From: Agromyces intestinalis
GTDB taxonomy: Bacteria; Actinomycetota; Actinomycetes; Actinomycetales; Microbacteriaceae
Direction: 5' to 3'
NCBI RefSeq assembly: GCF_008365295.1
Contig: NZ_CP043505.1
Location: 3,472,001-3,536,000, forward strand
Length of the DNA: 64,000 nt
Positions 31,360-41,579 of this stretch are shown in pieces. The translations under genes and the position numbers were made by a program. The stretch's first letter is position 1; the number at the start of each line of letters is the position of its first letter. The notes under the pieces are model-generated. The model had not been told where the DNA came from, ran no database searches, and was given only the letters and a program-made list of their open reading frames with translations.

Positions 31360-31716
31360 ATGGCCCACAACACGGAACTCGGTCGGCGCGGCGAACAGCT
31401 CGCCGTCGACCATCTGCAAGCGCGCGGCATGGTCGTGCTCGACCGCAACTGGCGATGCCGGCTCGGCGAGATCGACATCGTCGCGCGCGACGGCGACGAC
31501 ACGGTCTTCATCGAGGTGAAGACCCGTACGGGCGCCGGCTACGGGCACCCGTTCGAGGCGATCACGGCCCTGAAGCTCGCACGCATGCGCCGGCTCGCCG
31601 TCGCCTGGTGCGAAGCGGCTGAGGGCATGGTCGGGCGTATCCGGCTCGACGCGGTCGCCGTGCTCGCGCCGAGCGAGGCCCCCGCGCTCATCGAGCACCT
31701 GGAAGGGCTCGGCTGA
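31360..31716 (+). CDS. YraN/UPF0102 family endonuclease-like protein
   Basis: A 118-residue protein of the YraN family, which has a restriction-endonuclease-like fold. The motif E37-x-D39 ... E52-x-K54 ([24 protein letters not shown]) is the usual PD-(D/E)xK core, and [18 protein letters not shown] is the typical N-terminus. The biochemical role is unknown. ATG 31360 is preferred over GTG 31351 because GGAGGTGG sits just upstream at proper spacing. It overlaps the ComM start (TGATG). Confidence 0.88.
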   Translation: MAHNTELGRRGEQLAVDHLQARGMVVLDRNWRCRLGEIDIVARDGDDTVFIEVKTRTGAGYGHPFEAITALKLARMRRLAVAWCEAAEGMVGRIRLDAVAVLAPSEAPALIEHLEGLG

Positions 31717-33272
31717 TGCCTGTCGCACGCACCAGGTCGGTCGCCCTCCTCGGGCTCGCGGGGTCGATAGTCGACGTCGAAGCCGACCTGTCGAGCCAGC
31801 TGCCGAACGTCGTCATCATCGGGCTGCCCGACGCCGCGCTCGCCGAGGCGCGCGACCGGGTGCGCTCGGCCGCGACGAACGCAGGATGCCCGCTGCCGAA
31901 CCGCCGGCTCACCGTCAACCTCTCGCCGGCGTCCTTGCCGAAGCACGGCTCGGGCTTCGACCTGGCCATCGCCATCGCGTGCCTCGCCGCGAGCGGCGGC
32001 GTCGACCGGGCCTCCGTCGAGTCGGTCGTGCACCTCGGCGAGCTCGGGCTCGACGGGCGGGTCCGCCCGATCGACGGCGTGCTCCCCGCGGTGCTCGCCG
32101 CCGCCCGGGCGGGGCATCGCACCGTCATGGTGCCGGCCGCCAACGCCGACGAGGCGTCGCTCGTGCCCGACGTGCGGGTGATCGGGGTGGCCACGCTCAC
32201 CGAGGCGGCCGTCTGGCACGGCGGACGGTACGAGGTGCCCGAGGGCCTGCTCGGCGGCGACCCGCCCTCGGTCGCGGCCGCCGAGGCCGACGACGACGCG
32301 GGGCTCACAGTGCCCGACCTGGCCGACGTCGCGGGCAACGAGGCCGCGGTGCGTGCGCTGCTCGTCGCCGCGGCCGGCGGACACCACCTGTTCCTCGAGG
32401 GGCCGCCCGGCGCCGGCAAGACCATGCTCGCGTCCCGGCTGCCCGGGTTGCTGCCCGACCTCGACACCGACGCCGCACTCGAGGTCGCGTCGCTCAACTC
32501 GCTCTCGGGGCGCGCTCCGAAGGGGCTCAGCCGCCGTCCGCCGTTCGAGGCCCCGCACCACACGTCCTCGGCGGCGGCCATGGTGGGCGGCGGCAGTCGA
32601 GTCATCCGCCCGGGCGCCGCACCCCGCGCCTCGCACGGCGTGCTGTTCCTCGACGAGGCGCCCGAGTTCCCCTCCTCGGTACTCGACGTGCTGCGTCAAC
32701 CGCTCGAGTCGGGCACGATCAGCATCCACCGCGCGAACGCGGTCGCCACCTTCCCGGCCCGATTCCAGCTCGTGCTCGCGGCCAACCCCTGCCCGTGCGG
32801 TCAGCACGGCGTCCGCGACGCCGACTGCACGTGTGCGCCCTCGGTGCGCCGGCGGTACCTCGGCCGCATCTCGGGCCCGCTGCTCGACCGCGTCGACCTG
32901 CGGCTCTGGGTGCCGCGCATCACGGCCGCCGAACTCAGAATGGCGGGGGAGCGGCGCACCATGACCACCGCCGAGGCGCGTGCAGCGGTGCTGCGGGCAC
33001 GCGCCGCCGCCGCCGAACGCCTCATCGGAACGCCGTGGCGCGTGAACGCCGACATGCCCGGCCCGTGGATCCGAGGCGCCGGCGGGCTGCACCCCGGCGG
33101 CACCGCGACCGCCGCGCTCGACCGGGCGCTCGAGCGCGGCTCGGTCACCATGCGCGGCTACGACCGCGTGATCAAAGCGGCATGGACTTTGGCCGACCTC
33201 GAGGGCGCTGGGCGGCCCGGCGCCGACCACGTCGGCGAGGCGCTCTTCCTGCGCAAGGCGGTAGCGCAGTGA
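31716..33272 (+). CDS. YifB/ComM-like Mg chelatase-type ATPase
   Basis: A 518-residue AAA+ ATPase. The N-terminal Lon-protease-like fold covers residues ~20-165. Walker A is GPPGAGKTM at 229-237 and Walker B is LFLDEAPEFPSS. NPCPCGQHG is the cysteine pair typical of the family. ComM of Vibrio is a branch-migration helicase in natural transformation, and in this order with dprA a recombination role is plausible. The start overlaps the yraN stop and its stop overlaps dprA (GTGA). Confidence 0.9.
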   Translation: MPVARTRSVALLGLAGSIVDVEADLSSQLPNVVIIGLPDAALAEARDRVRSAATNAGCPLPNRRLTVNLSPASLPKHGSGFDLAIAIACLAASGGVDRASVESVVHLGELGLDGRVRPIDGVLPAVLAAARAGHRTVMVPAANADEASLVPDVRVIGVATLTEAAVWHGGRYEVPEGLLGGDPPSVAAAEADDDAGLTVPDLADVAGNEAAVRALLVAAAGGHHLFLEGPPGAGKTMLASRLPGLLPDLDTDAALEVASLNSLSGRAPKGLSRRPPFEAPHHTSSAAAMVGGGSRVIRPGAAPRASHGVLFLDEAPEFPSSVLDVLRQPLESGTISIHRANAVATFPARFQLVLAANPCPCGQHGVRDADCTCAPSVRRRYLGRISGPLLDRVDLRLWVPRITAAELRMAGERRTMTTAEARAAVLRARAAAAERLIGTPWRVNADMPGPWIRGAGGLHPGGTATAALDRALERGSVTMRGYDRVIKAAWTLADLEGAGRPGADHVGEALFLRKAVAQ

Positions 33273-34504
33273 ACGGCTTCGACGCGCTGTTCGCCCGCGC
33301 GGGCGACGCGCTCGTCGCGGTCGGGCGCTCGTCCGACGATCCCGAGGGGTTCGCCCGCACCCTGCTCGGCACGCTCGCCGAGCCCGGCGACGGGGTGATG
33401 GGGCGCGCGATCGCGCACGTCGGGGCGGTCGCGACCGCCCAAACCCTGCTCGGTCGCCCCGACCCGGCCGCGCTCGCCGCGATCCTCCCGCCCGAGGCGG
33501 CCGCGGCGCCGAAGACCGTCGCCGACGCCCTCGAGCGGTGGATGCCGCGCCTCGATCCCGACGCGTACCTGCGCTCCCTCGCACAGGCGACCCGGGTCGG
33601 TGCGCGACTCCTGCTGCCCGACGACCGCCACTGGCCGGTCGGCGTCGACGACCTCGGCGTGCACGTCCCGATCGCGCTGTGGGTGCGCGGGCGCACCTCG
33701 GCGGTCGCACCCATGACGCCGTCGATCGCGCTCGTCGGTGCGCGGGCCGCCACCGGGTACGGCGAGCACATGGCGATCGAGGCCGCGGCGGGGCTCGTCG
33801 ATCGCGGGTTCACGATCGTGTCGGGTGGTGCCTACGGCATCGACGGCATGGCGCACCGATCGGCGCTGCGCAGCGACGGCGACACGGTCGCGTTCCTCGC
33901 CGGCGGCATCGACCGGTTCTACCCGCTCGGGCACGAAGACCTGCTCACGCGCATCGTGCAGACCGGCGCCGTGCTCTCGGAGGTGCCGTGCGGCTCGGCG
34001 CCGACGAAATGGCGGTTCCTCCAGCGGAATCGGTTGATTGCCGCGGCTTCGGGCGCGACGGTGGTGATCGAGGCCGGACGTCGATCGGGATCGCTCAACA
34101 CCGCGAACCACGCGGCCGAGCTCGGGCGGCCGGTCGGCGCGGTGCCCGGGCCGGTCACGAGTCCCGCCTCGGCCGGATGCCATCGACTCCTGCGCGAGAG
34201 CGACGCGGTCTGCGTCGTCGACGCCGACCAGATGGCGGAGTTGGCCGGGGGCGCCGGCGGGTTCGGGGCGGTCGCGCTGTTCGACGACCCGACCGAAGCG
34301 GCACCGCGCGCGAGGGGCGTCCACCCCGACACCGTGCGCGTGCTCGACGCGCTGAGTTCGCGGGCCCCGCGAACGCTCGATGACGTGGCGCGACGGGCCG
34401 GCGTCGAACCACGACGCGTGATGGCCGTGCTCGGCGCGCTCGAGGCCGAGGGGCGCGTGGCGAGGCATCCGTCGGGATGGGTGGCTCGGCGCCTGGCCGG
34501 GTAA
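33269..34504 (+). CDS. dprA: DNA processing protein DprA
   Basis: Loads RecA onto single-stranded DNA. The protein has 411 residues. The Rossmann core has ALVGARAATGYGEHMA, IVSGGAYGIDGMAHRSAL, GGIDRFYPLGH and FLQRNRLIAAASGATVVIEAGRRSGSLNTA-type motifs in family order. A C-terminal winged helix (TLDDVARRAGVEPRRVMAVLGALEAEGRV) follows. The GTG at 33269 overlaps comM. Confidence 0.93.
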   Translation: MNGFDALFARAGDALVAVGRSSDDPEGFARTLLGTLAEPGDGVMGRAIAHVGAVATAQTLLGRPDPAALAAILPPEAAAAPKTVADALERWMPRLDPDAYLRSLAQATRVGARLLLPDDRHWPVGVDDLGVHVPIALWVRGRTSAVAPMTPSIALVGARAATGYGEHMAIEAAAGLVDRGFTIVSGGAYGIDGMAHRSALRSDGDTVAFLAGGIDRFYPLGHEDLLTRIVQTGAVLSEVPCGSAPTKWRFLQRNRLIAAASGATVVIEAGRRSGSLNTANHAAELGRPVGAVPGPVTSPASAGCHRLLRESDAVCVVDADQMAELAGGAGGFGAVALFDDPTEAAPRARGVHPDTVRVLDALSSRAPRTLDDVARRAGVEPRRVMAVLGALEAEGRVARHPSGWVARRLAG

Positions 34505-34551
34505 CGCGGGTCGCGGCGGCGCGTGCCCGCCACCGGGTCGTCGGGTCGCCG

Positions 34552-34557
34552 TAGGCT
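34552..34557 (+). promoter_or_regulatory. Leaderless -10 of the phosphoesterase gene
   Basis: TAGGCT ends six bases before the GTG at 34564, with no ribosome site in the gap. Confidence 0.45.
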
Positions 34558-34563
34558 GGCGCC

Positions 34564-35490
34564 GTGCACGCCATCGACGACCAGAGCGACCGGCCGCGGC
34601 TCGGCAGGTACCCTGCTGCGCGCCACGTGATCGCCCACCTGTCCGACACGCACCTGCTCGCGGGCGGCGCCCGGCTCGGCGGCCGGGTCGACACCGTCGC
34701 TCGACTCGATCGCGCCGTCGGCCAACTGACGCGGCTCGGCACGTCGATCGACGCGATCGTGGTGACCGGCGACGTCGCCGACCTGGGTGAAGTCGATGCG
34801 TATCGCCGCGCCAAGGCGGCGGTCGCACCCCTCGTGGCTGCCACGGGGGCCGAGCTCGTGTGGGTGATGGGCAACCACGACGAGCGCACCGCATTCCGCG
34901 CCGGGCTGCTCGACGAGGCGCCGAGCGAGACGCCCGTGCACCGATCGGTCACGGTCGACGGGCTGCGCATCGTCGCGCTCGACGTGAGCGTGCCGGGGTA
35001 CCACCACGGCCGCATCGACGCGGCGGTCGTCGAATGGCTCTCGGCAGAGTTGGCCCGACCTGCCGCCCACGGCACGGTGCTGGCTCTGCACCATGCTCCG
35101 ATCGCGACACCGCTCGCGATCATGGACGTGCTCGAGCTGCGCGGGCAGGAGCTGCTCGCCGAGGCGCTCGCCGGCACCGACGTGCGCCTCATCCTGGGCG
35201 GGCACCTGCATTACCCGACGAACGGCGTGTTCGCGGGCATCCCGGTGTCAGTGGCGGGCGCGCTCGCGTACACCATGGACCTCTCGGCGCCGCCGCGCGA
35301 ACTCGTCGGCCTCGACGGCGGCCAGTCGTGCTCGGTCGTTCACCTGTACGACGGCGGGGCGATCACCTCGGTGGTGCCGGTCGGCGAGTTCCCGGTCGTG
35401 ACGAGCTTCGGCGCCGAGTTCCTCTCCGAGCTCGAAGCGCTCGACGAGGCTGGGCGGCTCGAGCGCTTCGGCCGCAAGGCGAGCGGATGA
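34564..35490 (+). CDS. Calcineurin-like metallophosphoesterase (CpdA/Rv0805-like)
   Basis: A 308-residue class III phosphodiesterase-type enzyme. All metal motifs are seen in order: [33 protein letters not shown] and LGGHLHYP. Homologues hydrolyse cyclic nucleotides or other phosphodiesters; the substrate here is unknown. The GTG start is leaderless-like (TAGGCT six bases upstream). The stop overlaps the XerC start (ATGA), a common pairing in this group. Confidence 0.88.
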   Translation: MHAIDDQSDRPRLGRYPAARHVIAHLSDTHLLAGGARLGGRVDTVARLDRAVGQLTRLGTSIDAIVVTGDVADLGEVDAYRRAKAAVAPLVAATGAELVWVMGNHDERTAFRAGLLDEAPSETPVHRSVTVDGLRIVALDVSVPGYHHGRIDAAVVEWLSAELARPAAHGTVLALHHAPIATPLAIMDVLELRGQELLAEALAGTDVRLILGGHLHYPTNGVFAGIPVSVAGALAYTMDLSAPPRELVGLDGGQSCSVVHLYDGGAITSVVPVGEFPVVTSFGAEFLSELEALDEAGRLERFGRKASG

Positions 35491-36455
35491 CCCGTGCTGC
35501 CCGCGCCTCGGCCGAGGCACCCGCGCCCGTGACCGACGGGCTGAGCGTGCTCGTCGACGAGTACCTCGAGCATCTCAGGCTCGAGCGCGGCGTCGCGGCG
35601 AACACCGTCACCGCCTATTCGCGCGACCTCGCCGAACTGGCGGCGTTCGCGCGCGAGCGCGGTGTCGACGTCGTCACCGGCATCGATCTCGCCCTGCTGC
35701 GCGATTGGCTGTGGCTGGCGACCGAACGCGGACTCGCGCGCAGCTCGGTGGCGCGTCGTGCGGCGTCGGCTCGCGGGTGGTGCGCCTGGCTGACGAGAGT
35801 CGGTGCGCTCGCCGCCGATCCGGGCGCGCGGCTGCGTGCGCCCAAGCCCCATCGCGCGCTGCCGCGCGTGCTCACGCAGCCGGCGATCACCGACCTGCTG
35901 GCGGGCCTCGACGCCCGCGCCGCCGACGGCGACTCGATCGCTGCACGCGACTCGGCGATTCTCGAACTGCTCTACGCCTCGGCGCTGCGCGTCTCCGAGT
36001 TGGTCGGCCTCGACCTCGATCGCCTCGATCGGCGCGCCCGAACCGTACGTGTCATCGGCAAGGGCGACAGAGAGCGCGTGGTGCCCTACGGGGCGCCGGC
36101 GGCGCGCGCGATCGAGCGGTACCTCGACGGCGCCCGGGCGGCACTGCTCACCGCCGCCGGCCCGACCGCGCCGGCCACGCCCGCGGTCTTCGTTGGCGCA
36201 CGCGGCGGCCGGCTCGGGGTCAGAGCCGTGCACCGGCTCGTCGCGTCGCTGCTCGCCGACCTGCCGGGCAGCGGGCCGTCGGGTCCGCACGCGCTGCGGC
36301 ACACCGCCGCGACCCATCTGCTCGACGGCGGGGCCGACCTGCGTGCCGTGCAGGAGTTCCTCGGCCACGCGAGCCTCGGCACGACCCAGATCTACACGCA
36401 CGTCTCGACCGAACGGCTGAAGGAGAGCTACCGGCTCGCGCACCCGCGCGCGTAG
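35487..36455 (+). CDS. xerC: Tyrosine recombinase XerC
   Basis: Resolves chromosome dimers at dif together with XerD. The protein has 322 residues. The SAM-like N-terminal domain covers ~20-115. The catalytic residues are R168, H268, R271, H294 and Y303 (SALRVSEL ... [12 protein letters not shown] ... [15 protein letters not shown]). The chromosomal gene order and the lack of att sites nearby mark it as housekeeping and not a mobile integrase. It is convergent with the M23 peptidase gene. Confidence 0.93.
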   Translation: MTRAARASAEAPAPVTDGLSVLVDEYLEHLRLERGVAANTVTAYSRDLAELAAFARERGVDVVTGIDLALLRDWLWLATERGLARSSVARRAASARGWCAWLTRVGALAADPGARLRAPKPHRALPRVLTQPAITDLLAGLDARAADGDSIAARDSAILELLYASALRVSELVGLDLDRLDRRARTVRVIGKGDRERVVPYGAPAARAIERYLDGARAALLTAAGPTAPATPAVFVGARGGRLGVRAVHRLVASLLADLPGSGPSGPHALRHTAATHLLDGGADLRAVQEFLGHASLGTTQIYTHVSTERLKESYRLAHPRA

Positions 36456-36462
36456 CGCGCGG

Positions 36463-37002
36463 TCAGTCGCGCCACGGCAGCAGCACCGCCGACGGCACGC
36501 CGCCGAGGAACCGGAACGGCGACACGTACTCGCCGTCGATGCGGACGCCGAGGTGCAGGCACTCGTCGTCGCAGTGTCCGCCGGTCGCGACCGATCCGAT
36601 CGGGTCGCCCGCGTGCACCGCCAGGCCGACCTCGACGCTCGCCTCGATCGGTTCGTACGAGCTCAGTACCCCGTGACCGTGGTCGATCGTGACGACCTCG
36701 CGTCCGGCGACCATGCCCGCGAACACGACGACGCCGTCGGCGGGCGCGGCGACCACGGCGCCGGGTGCCACCGTGAGATCGATGCCGCGATGGCCCGAGG
36801 AGTACGGCGTCGCCGGAGCCCGGAACGCCTGCGCGACGAAGATCGGCGGCTCGACCGGCCAGACCCAACCGGGGTCGATGCTCGGGCCGAGGGATCCGGT
36901 CGACAGGGGCGTGGCCGGCGGGGTCACCGCGGCGGCCGACGCTGCGGCCGCGCCCATGCCGACGATCGCCGCGAGCGAGAGGATGAGGATTCGACGAGTC
37001 AT
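36463..37002 (-). CDS. Secreted M23-type peptidase
   Basis: A 179-residue LytM-domain protein with an N-terminal signal peptide ([21 protein letters not shown]). The first metal motif is SGHRGIDL. The usual HLH near the C-terminus reads CLHLGVR, so the first His of HxH is Cys, a variant common in actinobacteria. It may be a weak hydrolase or a regulator of other hydrolases. The ATG at 37002 is chosen because it begins the signal peptide directly; an ATG ten codons upstream is possible. No clear promoter is visible. Confidence 0.85.
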   Translation of the reverse strand: MTRRILILSLAAIVGMGAAAASAAAVTPPATPLSTGSLGPSIDPGWVWPVEPPIFVAQAFRAPATPYSSGHRGIDLTVAPGAVVAAPADGVVVFAGMVAGREVVTIDHGHGVLSSYEPIEASVEVGLAVHAGDPIGSVATGGHCDDECLHLGVRIDGEYVSPFRFLGGVPSAVLLPWRD

Positions 37003-37102
37003 CCGGTCAGCATCCTCGGCGCTGCGCGACATGCGACCCGATGCCGCCCGCCCTGTGGGCCGGCACTGCCCGCGACCGGGCTGGGGAGGAGGGCTCCCGT
37101 GG

Positions 37103-37135
37103 TAGCATATCAGGAGCGCCCCGCGTGTCGGGGCG
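37103..37135 (+). promoter_or_regulatory. rpsB promoter and leader hairpin
   Basis: TAGCAT at 37103-37108 is a likely -10. CGCCCCG (37117-37123) and CGGGGCG (37129-37135) form a perfect 7-bp hairpin at the very start of a leader of about 160 bases. The long leader before rpsB leaves room for feedback control by S2, which is inference. The rest of the 272-base gap has no other feature I can support. Confidence 0.45.
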
Positions 37136-37274
37136 ACTACGCGTGCCCATTCGGCAGACGACTCCATCGGTCCTCCTCCTCGCTCACTGCGGGGAGTCGG
37201 CGGAGCGTGCCGGGCACCAGGGCTTCCGGCCGCCGGCCGGCAGCAGACAACCGAGAACAGAAGGAGAACGGCTC

Positions 37275-38222
37275 ATGGCCGTCGTCACCATTCGCCAGCT
37301 GCTCGACAGCGGCGTGCACTTCGGGCACCAGACCCGCCGCTGGAACCCGAAGATGAAGCGCTTCATCTTCACCGAGCGCTCGGGCATCTACATCATCGAC
37401 CTGCAGCAGTCGCTCGCCTACATCGACAAGGCGTACGACTTCGTCAAGGAGACGGTCGCCCACGGCGGCACCATCCTCTTCGTCGGCACGAAGAAGCAGG
37501 CGCAGGAGTCGATCGCCGAGCAGGCGCAGCGCGTCGGCCAGCCGTTCGTGAACCAGCGCTGGCTCGGCGGCCTCCTCACCAACTTCTCGACGGTGTCGAA
37601 GCGTCTCGCCCGCATGAAGGAGCTCGAGGAGCTCGACTTCGAGGGCACCACGAGCGGCTTCACCAAGAAGGAGCTCCTCCTCAAGAAGCGCGAGCTCGAC
37701 AAGCTGCACAAGTCGCTCGGCGGCATCCGCAACCTCACCAAGACGCCGTCGGCGCTGTGGGTCGTGGACACGAAGAAGGAGCACCTCGCCATCGACGAGG
37801 CGAAGAAGCTCGGCATCCCCGTCATCGGCATCCTCGACACCAACTGCGACCCCGACGAGGTGCAGTACCCGATCCCGGGCAACGACGACGCGATCCGCTC
37901 GGTGAGCCTGCTCACCCGCATCATCGCCGACGCCGCCGCCGAGGGCCTTATCCAGCGCCACCAGAAGCCCGAAGAGGGCGAAGAGGCCGAGCCGCTCGCC
38001 GAGTGGGAGGCCGAGCTCCTCCAGGCGTCGACCGAGACCACCCCCGAGCAGTCGTCGGCCGAGACCGAGAAGGTCGCCGAGACCGAGACCGAGGCCGAGG
38101 CCAAGGCCGAGGCTGCCGAGGTCGTCGACGAGGCCGCGACCGAGATCGCCGCGACCGAGTCGGCCGCGGACGAGGCCGGCGAGGCTGCGGCCGAGCAGGC
38201 CGACGCGCCCGCCGCCGAGTAG
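37275..38222 (+). CDS. rpsB: 30S ribosomal protein S2
   Basis: Small-subunit protein uS2. The protein has 315 residues, longer than the usual ~240 because of a C-terminal tail (from about residue 240) rich in Ala and Glu. The core has [37 protein letters not shown] and [28 protein letters not shown]. The ATG at 37275 follows AAGGAG at 37261-37266. It is followed by tsf in the normal rpsB-tsf pair. Confidence 0.97.
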   Translation: MAVVTIRQLLDSGVHFGHQTRRWNPKMKRFIFTERSGIYIIDLQQSLAYIDKAYDFVKETVAHGGTILFVGTKKQAQESIAEQAQRVGQPFVNQRWLGGLLTNFSTVSKRLARMKELEELDFEGTTSGFTKKELLLKKRELDKLHKSLGGIRNLTKTPSALWVVDTKKEHLAIDEAKKLGIPVIGILDTNCDPDEVQYPIPGNDDAIRSVSLLTRIIADAAAEGLIQRHQKPEEGEEAEPLAEWEAELLQASTETTPEQSSAETEKVAETETEAEAKAEAAEVVDEAATEIAATESAADEAGEAAAEQADAPAAE

Positions 38223-38264
38223 TCGACACCCACCACACTTCGAACGACAGGGAGTCCATTCCAC

Positions 38265-39095
38265 ATGGCCAACGTCAGCATCGCCGACATCAAGGCGCTT
38301 CGCGAGCAGCTCGGTACCGGCATGACCGACACCAAGAACGCGCTCGTCGAGGCCGACGGCGACATCGAGAAGGCGACCGAGATCCTTCGCCTGAAGGGTG
38401 CCAAGGGCAACGCCAAGCGCGCCGACCGCTCGACCTCCGAGGGCCTCGTGGCCGCCGTCGACAACGGCGACGGCACCGCGACCCTCATCGAGCTGGCCTG
38501 CGAGACCGACTTCGTCGCCAAGGGCGACAAGTTCGTCGGCCTCGCCGACCGCGTGCTCGCCGCCGTCGCCGCGTCGCGCGCCGAGACCGTCGAGGCCGCC
38601 CTGGCCGCGCCGGCCGAGGGCAAGACCGTCGCCGAGGTCATCGACCAGGACGCCGCGATCCTCGGCGAGAAGGTCGAGCTGCGCCGCGTGCGTCTCGTCA
38701 AGGGCGAGCACTTCTCGATCTACCTGCACAAGACCTCGAAGGACCTGCCCCCGCAGGTCGGCGTGGTCCTCGGCTACGCGGGCGCCGACGCCGACACGGC
38801 TCGCTCGATCGCGCAGCACATCTCGTTCGCGAACCCCGAGTACCTCACCCGCGAGGACGTCCCCGAGGAGGCGGTGGCCAACGAGCGCCGCATCGTCGAG
38901 GAGATCTCGCGCAACGAGGGCAAGCCCGAGGCCGCGCTGCCGAAGATCATCGAGGGTCGCCTCGGTGCCTTCTTCAAGCAGGTCGCGCTGCTCGAGCAGG
39001 ACTACGCGAAGGACAACAAGCTCACCATCAGCAAGGTCCTCCAGGACGCGGGCCTGACGGTCAGCGACTTCGCCCGCTTCAAGGTCGGCGCGTAG
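38265..39095 (+). CDS. tsf: Translation elongation factor Ts
   Basis: Nucleotide exchange factor for EF-Tu. The protein has 276 residues. The N-terminal UBA-like domain has LREQLGTGMTDTKNALVEADGD, and CETDFVAKGDKFVGLA is the conserved core motif. The ATG follows GGGAG. It ends before a strong intrinsic terminator. Confidence 0.97.
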   Translation: MANVSIADIKALREQLGTGMTDTKNALVEADGDIEKATEILRLKGAKGNAKRADRSTSEGLVAAVDNGDGTATLIELACETDFVAKGDKFVGLADRVLAAVAASRAETVEAALAAPAEGKTVAEVIDQDAAILGEKVELRRVRLVKGEHFSIYLHKTSKDLPPQVGVVLGYAGADADTARSIAQHISFANPEYLTREDVPEEAVANERRIVEEISRNEGKPEAALPKIIEGRLGAFFKQVALLEQDYAKDNKLTISKVLQDAGLTVSDFARFKVGA

Positions 39096-39105
39096 GTTTC
39101 GCCAA

Positions 39106-39140
39106 GGGGAGTCCGGATCATCGATCCGGACTCCCCTTTT
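39106..39140 (+). terminator. Intrinsic terminator of rpsB-tsf
   Basis: GGGGAGTCCGGAT (39106-39118) pairs perfectly with ATCCGGACTCCCC (39124-39136) around a five-base loop and is followed by TTTT. It is the clearest rho-independent terminator in the window. Confidence 0.93.
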
Positions 39141-39246
39141 CATGCGCCCGGATGCCTCGCCCGAGACATCCGTCGCATCGCATCTGCTGAGCGCAGACAC
39201 GAACCACTAGTTTTGACACAGGGCTGACCTGAAGGGACGGCAGGGG

Positions 39247-39978
39247 ATGACGGATCGCAGACGCAGGGTGATGCTGAAGCTCTCGGGGGAGGCGTTCGGC
39301 GGCGGTGCACTCGGGGTGAACCCCGACGTGGTGAGCGCGCTGGCACGTGAGATCGCGCAGGCCGCACAGGACGTCGAGGTGGCGATCGTCGTCGGCGGCG
39401 GCAACTTCTTCCGCGGCGCCGAGCTCTCGCAGCGCGGCATGGACCGCGGGCGCGCCGACTACATGGGCATGCTCGGCACGGTGATGAACTCGCTCGCGCT
39501 GCAGGACTTCCTCGAGCAGGCGGGCGCCGAGACCCGCGTGCAGTCGGCGATCGAGATGACGCAGGTCGCCGAGCCGTATATCCCGCGGCGTGCCGAGCGG
39601 CACCTCGAGAAGGGCCGCGTGGTGATCTTCGGCGCCGGCGCCGGGCTGCCGTACTTCTCGACCGACACGGTCGCCGCCCAGCGCGCGCTCGAGATCGGCG
39701 CCGACGTCGTGCTGGTCGCCAAGAACGGCGTCGACGGCGTCTACTCCGATGACCCGCGCATCAACCCCGCGGCCGAGAAGATCGACGAGATCTCGTATCA
39801 AGAGGCGCTGCAGCGCGGCCTCAAGGTGGTCGACTCGACCGCGTTCAGCCTCTGCATGGACAACGGCATGCCCATGCAGGTGTTCGGCATGGAGCCCGAG
39901 GGCAACGTGACGGCCGCCATCCTCGGCGCCAGCCTCGGCACGATCGTGCGCAACGGCGCCCCGGCGGCGGTTCGCTGA
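39247..39978 (+). CDS. pyrH: UMP kinase
   Basis: Phosphorylates UMP to UDP. The protein has 243 residues of the amino-acid-kinase fold. [46 protein letters not shown] and [17 protein letters not shown] are family motifs. The ATG at 39247 follows GAAGGGACGGCAGGGG. A TTGACA at 39213-39218 or TAGTTT at 39208-39213 may belong to its promoter, since a terminator precedes it. Confidence 0.96.
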   Translation: MTDRRRRVMLKLSGEAFGGGALGVNPDVVSALAREIAQAAQDVEVAIVVGGGNFFRGAELSQRGMDRGRADYMGMLGTVMNSLALQDFLEQAGAETRVQSAIEMTQVAEPYIPRRAERHLEKGRVVIFGAGAGLPYFSTDTVAAQRALEIGADVVLVAKNGVDGVYSDDPRINPAAEKIDEISYQEALQRGLKVVDSTAFSLCMDNGMPMQVFGMEPEGNVTAAILGASLGTIVRNGAPAAVR

Positions 39979-40025
39979 ACCGGCCGCTCGATAGACTGTC
40001 CCGAGTAGCGAACGAAGGAGCTCCC

Positions 40026-40580
40026 GTGATCGCGGATGTACTGTCCGATGCCACCGCACGCATGCAGAAGGCCGTCGAGGTCGCGAAGGACGACTTCGCG
40101 ACGGTGCGCACCGGGCGGGCGAACCCCCAGCTCTTCCAGAAGATCATGGTGAGCTACTACGGCACGCCCACGCCGCTCGCGCAGCTGGCCTCGCTCACCA
40201 ACACCGAGGCGCGCACGTTGGTCGTGACGCCGTACGACAAGAGCGCACTGCGCGACATCGAGCAGGCGATCCGTGACACGCCGAACATCGGTGCCAACCC
40301 GACCAACGACGGCAACCTGATCCGCGTCACGCTGCCCGAGCTGACCGAGGAGCGCCGCAAGGAGTACGTGAAGATCGTCCGCTCCAAGGCCGAGGACGCG
40401 CGGGTGTCGGTGCGCAACATCCGTCGCAAGGCGAAGGACGACCTCGACGCACTGAAGGGCGAGGTCGGCGACGACGAGGTGGCCCGCGCCGAGAAGGAGC
40501 TGGAGCACGTCACGAAGGGCCACGTCGACCAGATCGACGATGCGCTCAAGCGCAAGGAATCCGAACTCCTCGAGGTCTGA
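40026..40580 (+). CDS. frr: Ribosome recycling factor
   Basis: Splits post-termination ribosomes with EF-G. The protein has 184 residues. [28 protein letters not shown] and [34 protein letters not shown] are diagnostic. The GTG start has AAGGAG at 40015-40020, and a TAGACT -10 at 39992-39997 suggests its own promoter in addition to read-through from pyrH. Confidence 0.96.
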   Translation: MIADVLSDATARMQKAVEVAKDDFATVRTGRANPQLFQKIMVSYYGTPTPLAQLASLTNTEARTLVVTPYDKSALRDIEQAIRDTPNIGANPTNDGNLIRVTLPELTEERRKEYVKIVRSKAEDARVSVRNIRRKAKDDLDALKGEVGDDEVARAEKELEHVTKGHVDQIDDALKRKESELLEV

Positions 40581-40586
40581 GGCGAG

Positions 40587-41579
40587 ATGTCAGGCGTCCC
40601 CGAGGGGGAGCGGCCGAGCGCCGAGGAGGACGACCCGTCGGTCTCGCGTGAGGACTTCCGCACCCAGGTGCATGCGAAACGCGCCGAGTTCGAGCGGCAG
40701 TTCGAGGCGGGGCGCGCACAGTTCGATCAGGCGCAGGAGAAGATCAAGGCCCGGACGGGCCGAAACCTCATCCTGGCGATCCTGATCGGGCTGGCGTTCG
40801 GCGGCGCGCTGCTGCTGAGCCTGCTCGTCATCAAAGAGCTCTTCATGGTGTTCGCGGTCGTCGTCGCCGGCTTCGCGAGCCTCGAGCTCACGCAGGCGTT
40901 CCGCCGCGCCAGGATCCGCGTGCCCGTGGTGCCGACGGTCGCCGTCGCGGTGCTTACGGTGCCGGTGGCGTACTATTTCGGGGCCGGCGGTCAGTTCGTC
41001 GCGGTGGTCGCGGGCATCGCTGTCGTCACGCTGTGGCGGCTCGTCGAGGCTGCGTTCCAGCGGCGGTCGGATGCCCCGAGCCGCAACGGTCTCGTCGGCG
41101 ATCTCGCCGCGGGGGCGTTCGTGCAGGGGTACGTGACGTTCCTCGCGACGTTCGCGGTCGTGCTCACCGCCGCCGACGGGGGCCAGTACTGGACGCTCGC
41201 GTTCATCATCATCGCGGTCGCCGCAGACACCGGCGCGTACGCGTTCGGGCTCTCGTTCGGCAAGCACCCGATGGCGCCCGTGATCAGCCCCAAGAAGACC
41301 TGGGAGGGCTTCGCCGGCGCAGCCGGCGTGAGCCTGGCCGCCGGCGCCCTGTGCGCGGTGTTCATGCTCGGCGAGCCGTGGTGGTTCGGCTTGCTGTTCG
41401 GCGCCGCGATCCTGTTGACCGCGACCCTCGGCGACCTCGCGGAGTCGCTCATCAAGCGCGATCTCGGCATCAAGGACATGAGCTCCTGGCTTCCGGGCCA
41501 CGGCGGGTTCCTCGACCGGCTGGACTCGATCCTGCCCTCCGCGGCGGTCGCGTTCGTGGCGTTCCGGTTCTTCGGATGA
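40587..41579 (+). CDS. cdsA: Phosphatidate cytidylyltransferase
   Basis: Makes CDP-diacylglycerol for phospholipid synthesis. The protein has 330 residues. The first ~55 residues are a charged cytoplasmic extension, followed by about eight hydrophobic segments. The family signature is SPKKTWEGFAGA ... DLAESLIKRDLGIKDMSSWLPGHGGFLDRLDS-type, ending in a short tail. It follows frr closely, and its stop overlaps the next gene (ATGA). Confidence 0.93.
   Translation: MSGVPEGERPSAEEDDPSVSREDFRTQVHAKRAEFERQFEAGRAQFDQAQEKIKARTGRNLILAILIGLAFGGALLLSLLVIKELFMVFAVVVAGFASLELTQAFRRARIRVPVVPTVAVAVLTVPVAYYFGAGGQFVAVVAGIAVVTLWRLVEAAFQRRSDAPSRNGLVGDLAAGAFVQGYVTFLATFAVVLTAADGGQYWTLAFIIIAVAADTGAYAFGLSFGKHPMAPVISPKKTWEGFAGAAGVSLAAGALCAVFMLGEPWWFGLLFGAAILLTATLGDLAESLIKRDLGIKDMSSWLPGHGGFLDRLDSILPSAAVAFVAFRFFG

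Noticed and set aside
35487-36455. Tyrosine recombinase as sign of a prophage or integrative element
   Set aside because: Sequence and neighbourhood are those of chromosomal XerC; no att-like repeats or phage genes are near.
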